Below are positions 47,601 through 58,894 of a DNA stretch of 64,000 nucleotides, one piece after another. The DNA comes from Cyclina sinensis (taxonomy: Eukaryota; Mollusca; Bivalvia; Venerida; Veneridae). The stretch spans positions 13,301,773 through 13,365,772 of the forward strand of contig JAAONU010000004.1 of NCBI GenBank assembly GCA_012932295.1, written 5' to 3'. How positions within the stretch are numbered: the first letter of the stretch is position 1; each line of letters begins with the position of its first letter. The position numbers and the translations under genes were made by a program. The notes beneath the pieces are model-generated. The model saw nothing but the letters and a program-made list of their open reading frames with translations. It did no database searches and had not been told where the DNA came from.

Positions 47601-50600
47601 CTTTAGAGGTCTTGAAGTTTTTAGACAGTTTCATTCATTCATTCATTCATTCAAATACAAAAATATTTAAATAAAACAAATGATAAAAGGGTTGATCGAC
47701 AAGTTCTATCCACTTAGTTAGATCTTCCAGGCCTTTTTTTTTTTACCTGTGAAATTTTACAAAATATGTTCAGAGAACACAGAGGTAATACATTTTAATA
47801 TCTTACAGAATGTACCGGAGAGCCGGCCGATGTCGTTTTTGTTCTGGATTCTTCGTACAGTATATGGCCACCAGACTTCGACCGAGAGCTAAAATTTACC
47901 GAGAATGTCATCAAAACATTCAATATTGGGCCAGGCCCAGATAAAACGAGGATCGGTGTTATTACATTTGGCCATAGTGTTTGGCCCAAGTTTTACCTCG
48001 ACTCATTCCTAGGTAAATATACTAAATCTATTACGGCAGTTTTGTTGTGGGTTAATGAAGTAATTTAGCGTTAAATGACGTCATTTTATTACTTACGCTG
48101 TTAACCTTATGTAATATTAAACAGTAATAAATAGAGGATATTCAAGTTTTTTCTATAAATACGGGATTTATTTTCATCGAGTGGTATGAAAATAAATATT
48201 TCAGGAGTGGCGATAGCCACGAGTGAAATATGATAATTTTCATACCACGAGATGAAAATAAATCCCGTATTTAATGAAAAAAACTTGAATTTTCTGTTTA
48301 TTATATACTTTACTCTTTTTTGACCTTAAGATTCGAAAGAGTTCCCATTTAATTTCGTGTATTGGCTGAATGTAGAAGAAAGTAGTCCGGCAAGACACCA
48401 GTGAAAATACGGAAAATATGTTTCACTGCAGTGAAAAATAAATTTTTATAGTGAAAATACGGAAAATGAAAATACGCAATTTATTTCATCAATATTTCTC
48501 AATATTTCATTTATAAGTATATAATAAAACCGAATACTATACTTAACCTCAACATAGAATTGGTTCCCAAAAACTTAGAAAACTGGCTATTCCTAGGAGA
48601 ATTCATTTTGTCAGCAAAACTTCGTTAACTTACATCACTGAGAAAAAAGAATAGATCTGATTTTAATGTTAATGTTAACAGTTATAACAATGAAAATTCT
48701 TTAGATGTACATTTTCATTTTGTGCCATATGCCAAGTAAGGCGTATCGGACCATAATGAAGACAACTTCAAGTCGACCAGAAACGTCTGAATATTTGATA
48801 TCTGAGTGGTCATTTACTTGACACGTATATATTTTCAGATATGGATATGATCATCCGATCTGTGAAACAAATACGCTACGGTGAGGGAAAGACTACGAAC
48901 ACTGGTGACGCTCTGACGTTCACTCGTGACGTCATGATGTCCGAACGTGCAGGGGGACGTCAAAACGCGACAAAAATAATCATAGTAGTCAGTGACGGAT
49001 ATTCACAAAAGACTTGGTTCACTCAAGAAGTGGCAAAATCCATGCAAGATAGCGGCATGTTCCTGTTCGCCATCAGTATAGGATTCAGGCTTGACCATAA
49101 TGAACTGGCCGGTATAGCCAGCGACCCTGATGAACTACACTATTTCAATATCGACAATTACAGTGATATGAGTTATATCAAAAAAACAATAGATGAAAAA
49201 GTGTGTCAAGGTAATTCTTAGAATATTTGGCTCTGAAATCTTAATAAGATATAAACCGGTGTTCTAATTTCTTAATTTCTAAGAGCGTACAAGTACACAC
49301 TGCGCATGCTCAGTGACCGTGTGGTATACTCCTCCTTTGAGTTAATATTCACACAAAACAAGTCTTTTGACTAACCGTCCAAATATGGAAAACATGATAG
49401 CGTGACGTAATGTGTTACTTATCATCATTGATTATGTTATATACATGTGAGAAAAAATGGGCGGAGCACTAAGTAGGTTAGAGTGTATCTGGGGTGTTCT
49501 TCGTAAATAAGAAATCCACAGTCGCTTACTCTCCTTTTAGCTTTCTTTTTTACGAAAAACACCCAATATACACTCTAACTTATACATTAAGAAGAGTGAA
49601 GTTCCGCTACTAAGACCACTTTAATAATTTCAAAATCATGCTGAACTTGGAAAGAAGCAAAGTCTAACTTTTAGAACAAATGAGGACCACTGTTGAGAAC
49701 GATACACTATAAAGAGCACTTTTGACGTGTCTTAATGGTGTATTTTAAATGCACTTCTTTTTTGTATATAAATGTACTTTCTTTCACTTTAAAAATCGAA
49801 ATAAATAACGAAAACTCATAACTGATTAATTCTGCAGCTAACGACCAGTCGTTTGGTGAATGGAATACAACAGACAACGTAGCCGAGTTCAGAGGAGGTA
49901 AAGAAGAGGTGCTTATACTGGGTAAGCTTATTAAGCTCTAAAGCTCTTTTTTATTTCTGATTATGAGGAAAGCTTTATGTTTCATATTAAACTCCCTGGA
50001 TTAAATAGAAAGACTTGTAGTATTATTCCTAGAATTTAAAATTCTTAAAGTTTCAGATGAAATCCAGAGTGGGATAAATGATCTACTTAACCTATGACGG
50101 GGAAAATAAAACGGGTAACCCGGGTCCGGAGCCTCAAGTTTGAAAGAAAGCTTTACTAAATAACTTGAAATGTTTCAAATGCTCTGCTTAGATGGGAGAG
50201 ATACGGAACAATGAATCTGCAGCCTTTTTGCTGTTTAAAATTATGGCTTCCGTAATAAATCATCGTCTGTTTCAGACTGCAGTGACAAGAAAGCGGACAT
50301 TTTCTTCATGGTCGATTCGTCATATAGCATCAATTCTGATAACTTCGCCAAGGAAATGGAATTCGTCGAAAGCGTAATCGACTTTCTCGACATCGGTGCC
50401 AACAAAACACGAGTCGGTGTAGTAACATTCAGTGACGTTGTTAAGTTCATTGTTAAACTAGAATATAACTTCGAGAAAGAAGAGCTCATTTCACATCTAA
50501 ACAACGCGAATTACCTCGGTGGGGGAACGGACACGGCTTCTGCTCTAAGGCGCATGCGCGAGGAAGGTTTCTTTGGAAACATCAATGAAATTCGAGAAGA

Positions 50601-51926
50601 TGCATCAAGAATTCTTGTTGTTATGACGGACGGGTTATCACTTACACCAGATGTGACGGCAAGGGAGGCAAATCTGCTTAAGAAAATGGGTGTTCAAATA
50701 TTTTCTGTTGGTATTGGTACTGGTATTGACAAACGTGAGTTGGAAGACATGGCCAGTGTTCCTGTGGATAAGTATTTTATTCATGTCGACGACTTTGGCT
50801 CTCTGAGTACAATAAAACTGAAACTAGCCGCCAGGTCGTGCACTGTTCCACCATCTGAGGGGCACTCGTTTATAGCTGACCAAGCCGGTGAGTATCCATG
50901 CAGTTTTGTATTTTGTTTGATTGTGATATAAGTTTTATAAACGAAAACACTGCAAAAGCAAATCACTTGCCAGAAAAGACCAGCAACTAGTACCCCCTAA
51001 GTATCATTGGATGAGTGAGAAAAACTTGATGTTTAATAATTTGTGAAAAAAAATACTCGACAGGTAACTTTGACATAGATCTACTTCGCGCTTTGACCAA
51101 GACCAAGCAAACCGAATGAAGACACATTATCCATTGGCTTTATTACTAGTATTTTGGCACGCCTTTGACTTTATATGAAAAACTTTTTGAAGAGTAAACT
51201 TATTAGTCTTCTTATAAAAAAGAATTTGCGCTGATTATATTTAACTGTGAAAAAAAATCTGGAATACAAATGCCGTTTACTGATAGACTAATTACATATG
51301 GTATGTGATTGTCAATGTTTTCAAGTATTTTCCTGAGATAATGTTTCTTTTAAATATGTTTTCTTTCTCTTTTAGTGTGCCACCCTATGCGACCTACTGA
51401 TCTGATGTTTGTTTTCGACGCTCAAGCACTTGGAAGTTGGCGCTCCCAGTCGGTTTCACAGTTTATATCAAAAAGTATCGCAGAATTTAATCTTGTCGCA
51501 GACGACCTCCGTGTAGGGCGGGAAATAGAGAACTGTCTTACGGGAAATATTGCATTAGGCAGTGCCTTCCACAGTTCAGATTTAGACGAAGTGCGGTACC
51601 AAACATTTACAGATATGCTAAGGCGGGTAACAAGAAGTGGAATGAATGAGGAAAATGGCGGGAGAAAGGACGCCGCCAAGATGGCGGTAATCTTTGTTGA
51701 TTCTAGTCAAAGAATGAATTACGAAACATTTATGGAGGCCAGAAAACTGAAAGAAAAAGTAGACTTTTTCTATGTGGTAACAGTTGGACATAATATGCAG
51801 ACGTTACACCTCACAGGTCTTGCGGGTGAAGGTCATTTCATTTCTGTTAAAAGCTATGAAGAGTTACATCCCTTAGCCGACAAATTAATGAGCGCAATGT
51901 GCGATTTTTTCTTCACGTCGTTTTGA
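44634..51926 (+). CDS. Secreted protein with three VWA domains, seven exons
   Basis: Exons are 44634-44663, 46689-46722, 47809-48012, 48839-49210, 49838-49921, 50276-50887 and 51376-51926. They total 1887 nt, giving 628 residues plus stop, with all junctions in frame (phase 0 after the first, phase 1 after the rest). Order: signal peptide from exons 1-2 (MDFYLVVFAL ILFKARILFG), VWA1 (exons 3-4), a 29-residue linker with the sequon NTT, VWA2 (exon 6), VWA3 (exon 7). VWA1 and VWA2 have intact MIDAS metal sites (DSSYS; Thr; SDG or TDG). VWA3 has lost DxSxS (it reads DAQAL). No transmembrane segment or collagen repeat is present. I infer an extracellular matrix, shell-matrix or plasma adhesion protein, matrilin- or collagen-VI-like in its domains only. 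Confidence 0.85.
44952..45187. repeat. 24-bp minisatellite in intron 1 of the VWA gene
   Basis: Nine exact-length units of 24 bp start at 44972, 44996, 45020, 45044, 45068, 45092, 45116, 45140 and 45164, after a partial unit from 44,952. The typical unit is ctttgttatatggacaagaa plus 'agag'. Both strands stay open in eight-residue periods. I judge these frames spurious because they lie in an intron and lack splice context. Confidence 0.95.
45468..45493. repeat. 26-base G run in intron 1
   Basis: An uninterrupted run of 26 G after ccccatga. It has strong quadruplex potential, and its true length is hard to sequence. Confidence 0.9.
46036..46365 (+). mobile_element. Full-length tRNA-derived SINE in intron 1
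   Basis: The head gcctggtggcgcagtggtta contains a perfect A box (tggcgcagtgg), and tgagttcgaacggagcc is a B box 40 nt later. The body follows with 'aggttaataccggtgggaaa', and the tail is 'gcggacgggcgtaaaacatc'. Sense orientation relative to the VWA gene. It is not a functional tRNA, since the ends do not pair. Confidence 0.7.
46689..46722 (+). CDS. VWA gene exon 2: 34-nt signal-peptide exon
   Basis: The acceptor is tttctttatttttag and the donor gacaag|gttggt, which is weak. Phase 0 in and 1 out, encoding ILFKARILFGQ. It is the only nearby piece that converts the phase-0 exit of exon 1 into the phase-1 entry of exon 3. The next residues are E-CTGEPADVVFVLD, so cleavage near the FGQ-E junction is plausible. 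Confidence 0.55.
47809..48012 (+). CDS. VWA gene exon 3: first half of VWA1
   Basis: The acceptor is aatatcttacag and the donor cctag|gtaaat. Phase 1 on both sides. It reads ECTGEPADVVFVLDSSYSIW..., with the DxSxS metal-binding motif, then TRIGVITFGHSVWPKFYLDS, the third strand of the VWA fold. Confidence 0.85.
48125..48303. repeat. Foldback element in intron 3
   Basis: Arms of about 65 bp (ttcaagttttttctataaat ... and its inverse ending aaaaaaacttgaa) flank a centre with its own short hairpin, gtggcgatagccac. It is AT-rich with no coding frame. Further 'gtgaaaatacggaaaat' repeats follow at 48,400-48,490. Confidence 0.85.
48839..49210 (+). CDS. VWA gene exon 4: second half of VWA1
   Basis: The acceptor is tatatattttcag and the donor gtcaag|gtaatt. 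Phase 1 on both sides. It supplies the MIDAS Thr in TNTGDAL and the Asp in VVSDGYS, then FAISIGFRLDHNELAGIASD and the final helix to EKVCQG. A sequon NAT follows GGRQ. Joined to exon 3 it completes a canonical VWA domain. Confidence 0.88.
49474..49583. repeat. Foldback element in intron 4
   Basis: taggttagagtgtatctggg with 'gtgttcttcgtaaa' on the left is inverted against tttacgaaaaacacccaata followed by 'tacactctaact' on the right. It is about 110 bp with no frame. Confidence 0.8.
49838..49921 (+). CDS. VWA gene exon 5: linker
   Basis: The acceptor is taattctgcag and the donor tactgg|gtaagc. 84 nt, phase 1 on both sides, encoding NDQSFGEWNTTDNVAEFRGG and KEEVLILG. A second donor, gaggag|gtaaag after 49897, is also phase 1 and would drop eight residues. 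N-glycosylation is possible at NTT. Confidence 0.65.
50083..50138 (+). repeat. Dispersed repeat core in intron 5
   Basis: ctacttaacctatgacgggg, aaaataaaacgggtaacccg and 'ggtccggagcctcaa' match 57,022-57,078 and, inverted, 34,692-34,723. Confidence 0.65.
50276..50887 (+). CDS. VWA gene exon 6: VWA2
   Basis: The acceptor is cgtctgtttcag and the donor aagccg|gtgagt. 612 nt, phase 1 on both sides. A whole VWA domain in one exon: DIFFMVDSSYSINSDNFAKE (MIDAS DxSxS), TRVGVVTFSD, GGGTDTASAL (MIDAS Thr), ILVVMTDGLS (MIDAS Asp), GVQIFSVGIGTGIDKRELED, then a tail SCTVPPSEGHSFIADQAG. VWA1 needs two exons for the same fold. Confidence 0.92.
51376..51926 (+). CDS. VWA gene exon 7: degenerate VWA3 and stop
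   Basis: The acceptor is tctttctcttttag, phase 1 in; TGA ends at 51926. It reads CHPMRPTDLMFVFDAQALGS..., where DAQAL replaces DxSxS. Later MAVIFVDSSQ keeps the fourth-strand Asp, and VDFFYVVTVGHNMQTLHLTG aligns with the fifth strand. Metal-dependent binding is probably lost while the fold is kept. AATAAA at 51940-51945 overlaps the stop region closely, and another is at 51993-51998. Confidence 0.88.
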
Positions 51927-51939
51927 TGACCTTTGATGT

Positions 51940-51945
51940 AATAAA
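51940..51945 (+). terminator. Candidate polyadenylation signal, VWA gene
   Basis: AATAAA begins 14 nt after the stop codon. A second AATAAA at 51993-51998 is the more likely signal because it leaves a 3' UTR of normal minimum length. Confidence 0.4.
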
Positions 51946-51998
51946 CTTAAAGAATATAAGTGAACGTCAGCATATTTTAACATTTATATGTAAATAAA

Positions 51999-53000
51999 TA
52001 TCTTCCTTATCTACTTGGTGAAATAACTGTAATTTATATGTATTTTGACAATATATCGTGTTTTTCCAGCTTATTACAAACCACATTTGGGACAAATTTA
52101 AACAGGTATCATCTTTCACACTAAAAATCCACAATCAAATATATGAAACGCTTAGACGTTGCAAATATATGGACGAGTATAAGGGTCTAAATTCCGACGA
52201 ACGTATTAACATTTTGCACTTTTTCTGTTAATACATCTGACTTCCAGTAATACTGCTGCTTTATAACACTATTTTCATGTTTTGTATGTCATGTTTTGTA
52301 TGTCATGTTTTGTATATAATGTTTTGTTTGTTTTCATGTCCTCTGTGTCTTTTTATATGAATTCAAATATAATTTATTCATAATCACGCTTTCTGTATAT
52401 TGCCAGTCCTATTCGAATTCCAGGAGTCTTCGAGTATTTGGTGTACAAGTATTTATTTGAAAATGTTTGGGCATTATTACAATGATATAAAGACCTATTA
52501 ATGAATTGTTTGATTTTTACGCATTACAACAGTAATGTATTTAAACACATTGTGTAATCGACAGGTGCATTTAAAGACTTAAAGTTATATAAATAGTCAA
52601 CTTGACCTTGAAATTAAAAAAAAATCTGCACTGATACGTATCCTTCACAAATGCAACATTACCTATTGTGTTACTGAAAAATTAATATTTTCATTTAAAA
52701 AAAAAATTTGCTATCACTAAGTAAAGTGGAATATGGTCAAAAAAATCATAATGGCTAGCCCTTTCTAAATTATATTTACAAATATATAAGGAGGTACATT
52801 TATATACCTCTTGCAAGTAAAAGAAGACTTTATTACATCTGATGTACAAGATATCACAATACTCACTCAGTTTTCTATATTTGTCTTGACTGCCATCCGC
52901 TTTAGTCAATTTTAACACTGATACAACTTCAATAACGTTTGTAATACTTGTACATACATGTACATAATATTTGATACGGTGTTGATACGGTGTTGTCTAA
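51999..53000. other. Intergenic, no gene seen
   Basis: AT-rich. A short 14-bp repeat (catgttttgtatgt, three copies) is at about 52,276-52,322. The minus-strand open frame at 52,691-52,918 lacks a domain. Confidence 0.4.
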
Positions 53001-53004
53001 AACA

Positions 53005-53280
53005 TGTCCTATCTTAACCCTTAACCTGCTGGAACCGAAAGTGATTAGCCTTTGCCACCAAGTATAGAGCCAGGCCAGCCTACACATCCGTGCAGTCTGA
53101 CCAGACTCTATACTGTTGGTAGCTCCATTTTTGTATTTTGATATTGAAATCCCTTAAACTTTGAATGGACTGTTCCAAATGAAAAGCTAAGGCAAATACA
53201 AATAAATAAATACAAATACATTAATACAAGGCAAATCATTTACAAAAATTCAGGGTTAACAAAATTTATGCTCAGAAAAT
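53005..53280. mobile_element. Dispersed repeat with paired ends
   Basis: It starts ttaacccttaacctgctgga and ends near 'attcagggttaacaa', with ttaaccct / agggttaa inverted. The middle holds gcctacacatccgtgcagtc and 'tgaccagactctatactgtt', wording typical of a very abundant bivalve repeat family. Confidence 0.6.
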
Positions 53281-54062
53281 ATATTCAGTTCTGTAAATTC
53301 TACCATCCTATATGAATGCATTATATAAACTTACTAGAACGACTTTCAAGATAACTGCACTTCCGTGGTTACAAAAGCGGTAAGAGGTGAAAACGAGTCA
53401 AGATCGAATAAATGACATCGATCAATGACGTCAGAAATTTTCGAATATCAATTTCTCTTCTGCTGAACTTCCATTTGCATTACATAATTATTTTATGCAA
53501 TACAGAATCTTTCTGTAAAGGATGCATCTGGAATCAGTCTATTCGTAGACAAAATTGGATGCATTTTATATAAATCAATTTTTCATCAAATTTGAAACGG
53601 TACCTTTTCAAAGCCTTTTAAGAGTAGTAAGGAGTACTTTAAAAGTCATGTTATGACACTTCATGTGTATAACTCATACTAAATGAAGTAAATTTATAAT
53701 TCATAAGAAACATATATCTATTATGTACAGTGTTTTTAATGAACGGGAATTTGCTTCAACTTGTTATATAACGTGATGCTCTTGTGTCTGATCTCAAGTT
53801 AGACATGTCCATCCTTACAACTGTTTTGAGATCTTAGCGTAATTTGAATAGTTTGCTTCAAAAGTACAGCAACACAAGATAAGTAATAATTCTAACACTA
53901 TCCGCAATTTGCCGACAATAAACAAAGAAGGAATTAAGCGTGATATATCAGGCAGTATAGCACGCTGAATACAAGCGCGCGCCCGCTGACATCAATGAGA
54001 ACGCCACTGTTAAATAGTGCACATACTTACGTCCCTTATAAATATACGTACGTGTTAGAATG

Positions 54063-54236
54063 GAAATAGATTTTAACATTTTCGTGATCTACCGTCGTAT
54101 ATATCACGGTTTCTCGTTCATATGCGTAATTATTTAATCACTCAGGCCTACGGCCTTCGTGATTAAATTACTACGCATCTGAACTCGACACCGTGATATA
54201 TCAGACGGTATATCACTCAAACTTAAAATCTATTTC
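54063..54236. repeat. Foldback element
   Basis: gaaatagattttaa on the left and ttaaaatctatttcc on the right are inverted. Inner arms carry cgtatatatcacggt / ccgtgatatatcagacg and atgcgtaattatttaatcac / gtgattaaattactacgcat around a centre caggcctacggcctt. A related piece, 'gtgatatatcaggcagtata', lies at about 53,940. Confidence 0.85.
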
Positions 54237-54824
54237 CTAAATATATCTCTGTGTACAATTTACTAGATATTTATTTCCTATCTCTATGTAGTGTTTTTAT
54301 AAACTGCTGTCTTTGCTGTACGTTCAAACTGCTTGTGTTAATGAGATTTTACATCCACAAAACACTCTTGAGATTACTATATTATATATATTTGACATTT
54401 ATTGAAGGCCTGTAGTTTCATAAATATTTGTCTTTTTGAAATTTTAGAAATGATTTTAAGTAACATTATATATTTCATACATAAAAACAAATAAATTACA
54501 TGAAACCAAATATCGTATGTATTGATTAAAACGGTCTGTTTGACAGGCGGCTACCATTGTTGAGTTCTGATTCTCAAAGTTTCCTGAGAAACAATGAACT
54601 ATCAGGAGATAAAATAAAGAGAAAGTAGATATTCCACAAACATATTTGAATATTTTTTCTCTCATCCGATTTAACACGCATAGAAAAACGATTATTCTAA
54701 AACAACTTGCATAATTTCGTAAAGCTTTATCTATATCTCTTTTAAATACATTTAATAAGGATTTATAGTTATAATTTCAGTATGGAAGCAAAACCTATGA
54801 TGTACAACTTCAAATGAAGCTAAA

Positions 54825-55280
54825 CACTCCTATGAAGTTTCATCACTAAAGCGATTAAACCCTTTACGATACGCGCAATAAAATGTTTTAATCGAGAAAA
54901 CAGACGGACGAACGGAAAAGCACTGCAAAACTAGATGCACACCTTAAGCTTCAGCTAAAGAATCGTTTAAATTTCATCACTGTAGCTCTAATAATAGATA
55001 CATAATTTGTGATGGTCGTACTGATGGACAGACACGCAAAGACCCTGAAGCCTAATTTCAGAGTGTTCTTAACATTCATATAAAGTTTCAGCCTAAAAAA
55101 ACCTACATACTCGATCTGCTGTTTTCCAACTGAATAAAGGGAAACAACTCTGCCTTCACTTCACGCAACAAAATGCAAAACTAGAAGAACAACTAAGTTG
55201 GCACTCAATAGTTCTATGAAGTTTTATATTTGTAGCTATCATGTGCGACAAAAAATGATTGATAAACGGGCTGACTGACT
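54825..55280. repeat. Dispersed repeat with internal modules
   Basis: Words such as ctatgaagtttcatcac, gcaaaactagatgcacacct / gcaaaactagaagaacaact and cagacggacgaacgg / ggacagacacgc recur in roughly three modules. No coding frame is supported. Confidence 0.4.
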
Positions 55281-57000
55281 TGTTTTTTGTTGTTTTTTCC
55301 CATTTATTTGTTTGGTCTTATTTTTGTTTGTTGAGTTTAACGTTTTCCATCAGTGAAAGTCATCTCGGGCAGGCAGTTTACATGACCAGCTTTCCTGGTA
55401 AGGACCAGAACCCTTCTGTAAGACAATGTCAACGTTCTCACATTCTAATGGGTTTTCTTCAAATTTCTTTAAGCACCCTGGGTTGGAAGAGAGAAATAGG
55501 TAAATTTATATTATAAATCATGCTTTCCATAATGGTATAACGGTAACACAAAAACAAGGAATCATAATTTGCATTCCAAAAGATAACGAACCTAGACAAT
55601 ATTTGAAAAACTGGTGCCCTGTTATTCTTCTCAAATCCTTGGAATTAATTTTCATGTAGATTTATAAAAAATGGTTCAACTAAATTTTAAAGAGAAAGTA
55701 GTATTTCGTACTGGAATAAAAGGCAGCTAACTCCAATTGGTAGAATTACAGTAGTTAAGTCACTCTTACTGCCATTCTTAACACATCATGCTTACTTTCT
55801 TACCTTCCAGATACTTATATTTTACATGTAATAAACAAACTATTTTCATTTTGTATTGCAAAATCCTCCTAGAATTAAAGCCTCAGTATTTGTCAAAAGT
55901 TTCTCAGACGGCGGATTAAAGATGATTGATATTTTTGTTGTTTAAAAGAATGCCTACGTCAGGTAACAGTCAATGTTTTCAGTTTATTTATAATGTTATA
56001 GATTTCAAATAGATATTTAATTGTGGTAAATGCTATACAGACATTGTATTAAAAAGGCTAAAAAATACTTTTTGGAAGGATGTTCTGAGAGCCTTCTCAG
56101 ACATTATTGAAAAATTAAAAAAAAAAGAATACAACTGAATGTTCACAACTGCCCATTCTCTACAATAGCAGTAATAGACCTTTGTATATAAAATCATGGT
56201 ATGATAAAGGTATTCGATTTGCAAAGATTGGAATCTCATTGACAGGAATCAACTTGAAAACAGAACAGGTGTAAGAAATATTTTTAAAATATTTGGGACT
56301 TCAGAAGGTTTTGAGCTTCCATCAGTTTAAAATAAACATAGTACTTACAGAAACTGAAATCATTGCCCTCATTATATCATTGTATCTTAAGCCATTTTTT
56401 ACGAGATGAAAGGTAAACGAACAATATATAATATTTTTATCCAGAACAAAAAGAAACCAACACGTGAAGCTAAATCGAACACCATTTTTATGTAAAAGGA
56501 AAACTGTGATACCATCTTTGATAGGTCTTTAAAAAAAGTCTGCGCTAGTCTCGTCAATTTTTAGTAAAATAATTAATTTTGAAAAATACCAAAAATACTG
56601 GTTACTTGTAGATCTTTTATGCACTTCATATAGTATTCCTATAACTTGTTTTCCACCTATTGAAATATAAGGCTTCTTAAGCTGTATTATGCAATTTGTT
56701 AAATTTAGTTAATTGATTTGCAAAGCATATATAAAACGGAAATGGTTAGTTACATTCTTTAATTTTATAATTATACTGTAAAATAGTAGTAAATCATTAG
56801 GTATCCTTATAATAGATTTGGCCCTTGAGGCAACTGGCAGTTTTCTGTTTTGTTTTGTGTGTGTGTGTGTGTGGTTTTTTGTTGTTGTTTTTTGTTCTTG
56901 TTTTGTTTCTGTTTGTTTTTCTCTCCCCCCTCCCCGCCATATATCCATATATTGTATTTTAAGCTATTAACAAATTGATTGATATTATTCTTGTAATGGA
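55281..57000. other. Intergenic, no gene seen
   Basis: AT-rich sequence with a short TG microsatellite at about 56,857-56,874. No exon is supported. Confidence 0.4.
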
Positions 57001-57021
57001 AGTTGAGGATGGTTTCCCGGC

Positions 57022-57355
57022 CTCTACTTAACCTATGACGGGGAAAATAAGCGAGGTTACCCGTGTCCGGGGCCTCAAAAAAAACTTCAAATAATGATCA
57101 TGTCGGTAGTGGCCCTAATCTTTCTTTTCTTTCTTCGTTTTATGTTGTTGCTTTTTTTTTTCGTTTGTTTTTTTTTTTTTTCATGTTTTATAGAAACATT
57201 CTGTATGCTGCGCCAGGCAGATAAGCTATTGGTAACCATTCTTTGGCTAACGATTCACCAATTGGTCTGGTCAGAATAAGTCCCTGACTGGACTCAAACT
57301 TTCGACCTCCCGCTCCGTAGGCGATGCCCATATCACTAGGTCAAGGAACGGTATA
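57022..57355. mobile_element. Composite SINE-like repeat
   Basis: 57,022-57,078 is the ctacttaacctatgacgggg ... ccggggcctcaa core shared with 50,083. After T-rich sequence, 57,270-57,345 reads on the minus strand as a tRNA-like head with ggaggtcgaaagtttgag (altered B box) and 'ccttgacctagtgatatggg'. Confidence 0.5.
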
Positions 57356-57359
57356 TATA

Positions 57360-58320
57360 TTTGAAAATCATAGAATATCCCCTTGTCATGATTGTCAAGC
57401 GCCATAAAACATCAGAACATATTGTGTCGGAAAAAACAAATCTGGCATAAAACGATTTCGATCAAGTTAAAATCGATCAGATTTTTTTAATAGCAGTATT
57501 GACATCATCAGTAAGAATTATCATTTCATACAAACAGAAATTTTGTCATGAAATTTGAACCACACTTCAGAAGACAATTAACACAAACTTGCAGATATTT
57601 ATTGATGTCTATCATTTTAATGTTTATTTACCCACCAGCATTTTTGCGGCCCCGTTAAGAAATGAGAACATTTTCTACGGATTTCTAAGAAATTTATTAC
57701 ACTGGAATACTTCAAAAGGGGAATAACTCCAGCTGACATTTGAATGATTTTAGAAAAACTTCAGGTTACATATTTATTACGTTATCATATTCCTCTTTAA
57801 GTCTCAAACATTAACTACTGAAGCTCATAAATAACACCAGTTAACAGGAACTATTTGCAATACATGTACACTTAGGAATAATCCACACTTAGGTCGTCGG
57901 TGAATACCATCGGAAAATCACCACAGGAACTACTTTCAAACTACTCCGTTGTACGGGTGAATCATTTTTGAAATATTCTTACATTTCATTATAACCGAAC
58001 TACCTCTTTATGGGCGAGAGGCTCGACTTCAGAAGAAACAACGCCTTTCTAATTGCCATCAGTAACGAATAAAATAAAAACAGATAGCGTTGATAGATTC
58101 GCTGTCGAATTACTTTCAAAACATTTTAAAAACCATCACAGTTTAACGCATCTAGTAAGATATGTTTAACTTTGAACCGTGTAAAAAAATTCTTGCAGTT
58201 ATCTTTAGATAGACAATGACTCTTTTAAAATACTTATATACGTGTATCATTATTGTATGAAACTGTCTAGTACTTGTAACAACGGTAAATATTCAAAAAC
58301 ACATGACGGTAACAAAATGT
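57360..58320. other. Intergenic, no gene seen
   Basis: AT-rich, no exon supported on either strand. Confidence 0.4.
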
Positions 58321-58330
58321 TGTTGTTGTT

Positions 58331-58336
58331 TTATTT
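58331..58336 (-). terminator. Candidate polyadenylation signal, kringle gene
   Basis: AATAAA on the minus strand, about 230 nt downstream of the TAA at 58566. Confidence 0.35.
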
Positions 58337-58565
58337 TCTATATTTGAAGTATCGAGAAAAAAACGATCAAATACGATCACATTTTAAAACCCTTTAAATA
58401 TTTGCAAGGTCTTGATAAAAAGACTCAACTCTCGGAAAAGCATCATACATTTTAGGGGAAACTAAGCATTTGCTCGCTCCGTTATCATTACCAGTATTTC
58501 AATAATACAGCAGAAGTGTGGCGAAATTTACTCCTTTCATTTTGTCCGGTATGCAGTAGTTAGTT

Positions 58566-58894
58566 TTACAGATGGCACAATTTCACTCCTGCCCTATAAC
58601 CTTGGCTTTTATCCACCATGTATTGATTTCCTTCAACAAGGGTACATGCGCCGTTGTAGCGGCGGTAAGAGAAAAATCGACATGACGTCATCTTTGTGCA
58701 CAGAGATGCGCACTCCACAACAGTGCGTACTTCACTTTCCAGTATCTTCTTACCCATTATTCTAAAGTCTTTTTCGACGTTAAATTTCATTCCATTTGTG
58801 CACTGTTTCAGAGTGTCCGCAACCTTCTCGAGTGGATATTTCTCTTCAGACTGATCAGGACCGGTATCAATGTCTTTCTCTTCAGGAGGTTGAA
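58566..58894 (-). CDS. PAN/apple domain exon and stop
   Basis: The acceptor is acttattttttag, phase 1 in; TAA at 58568-58566. After an acidic linker ([20 protein letters not shown]) comes a PAN domain with six Cys: [44 protein letters not shown]. Spacing and the 'ECASLC...CRFFSY...C' pattern are typical. The open frame extends upstream of the acceptor, but I begin the exon at the AG because phase matches the kringle exon. Confidence 0.8.

Noticed and set aside
50241..51679. Minus-strand frames opposite the VWA exons
   Set aside because: Shadows of strongly supported plus-strand domains.
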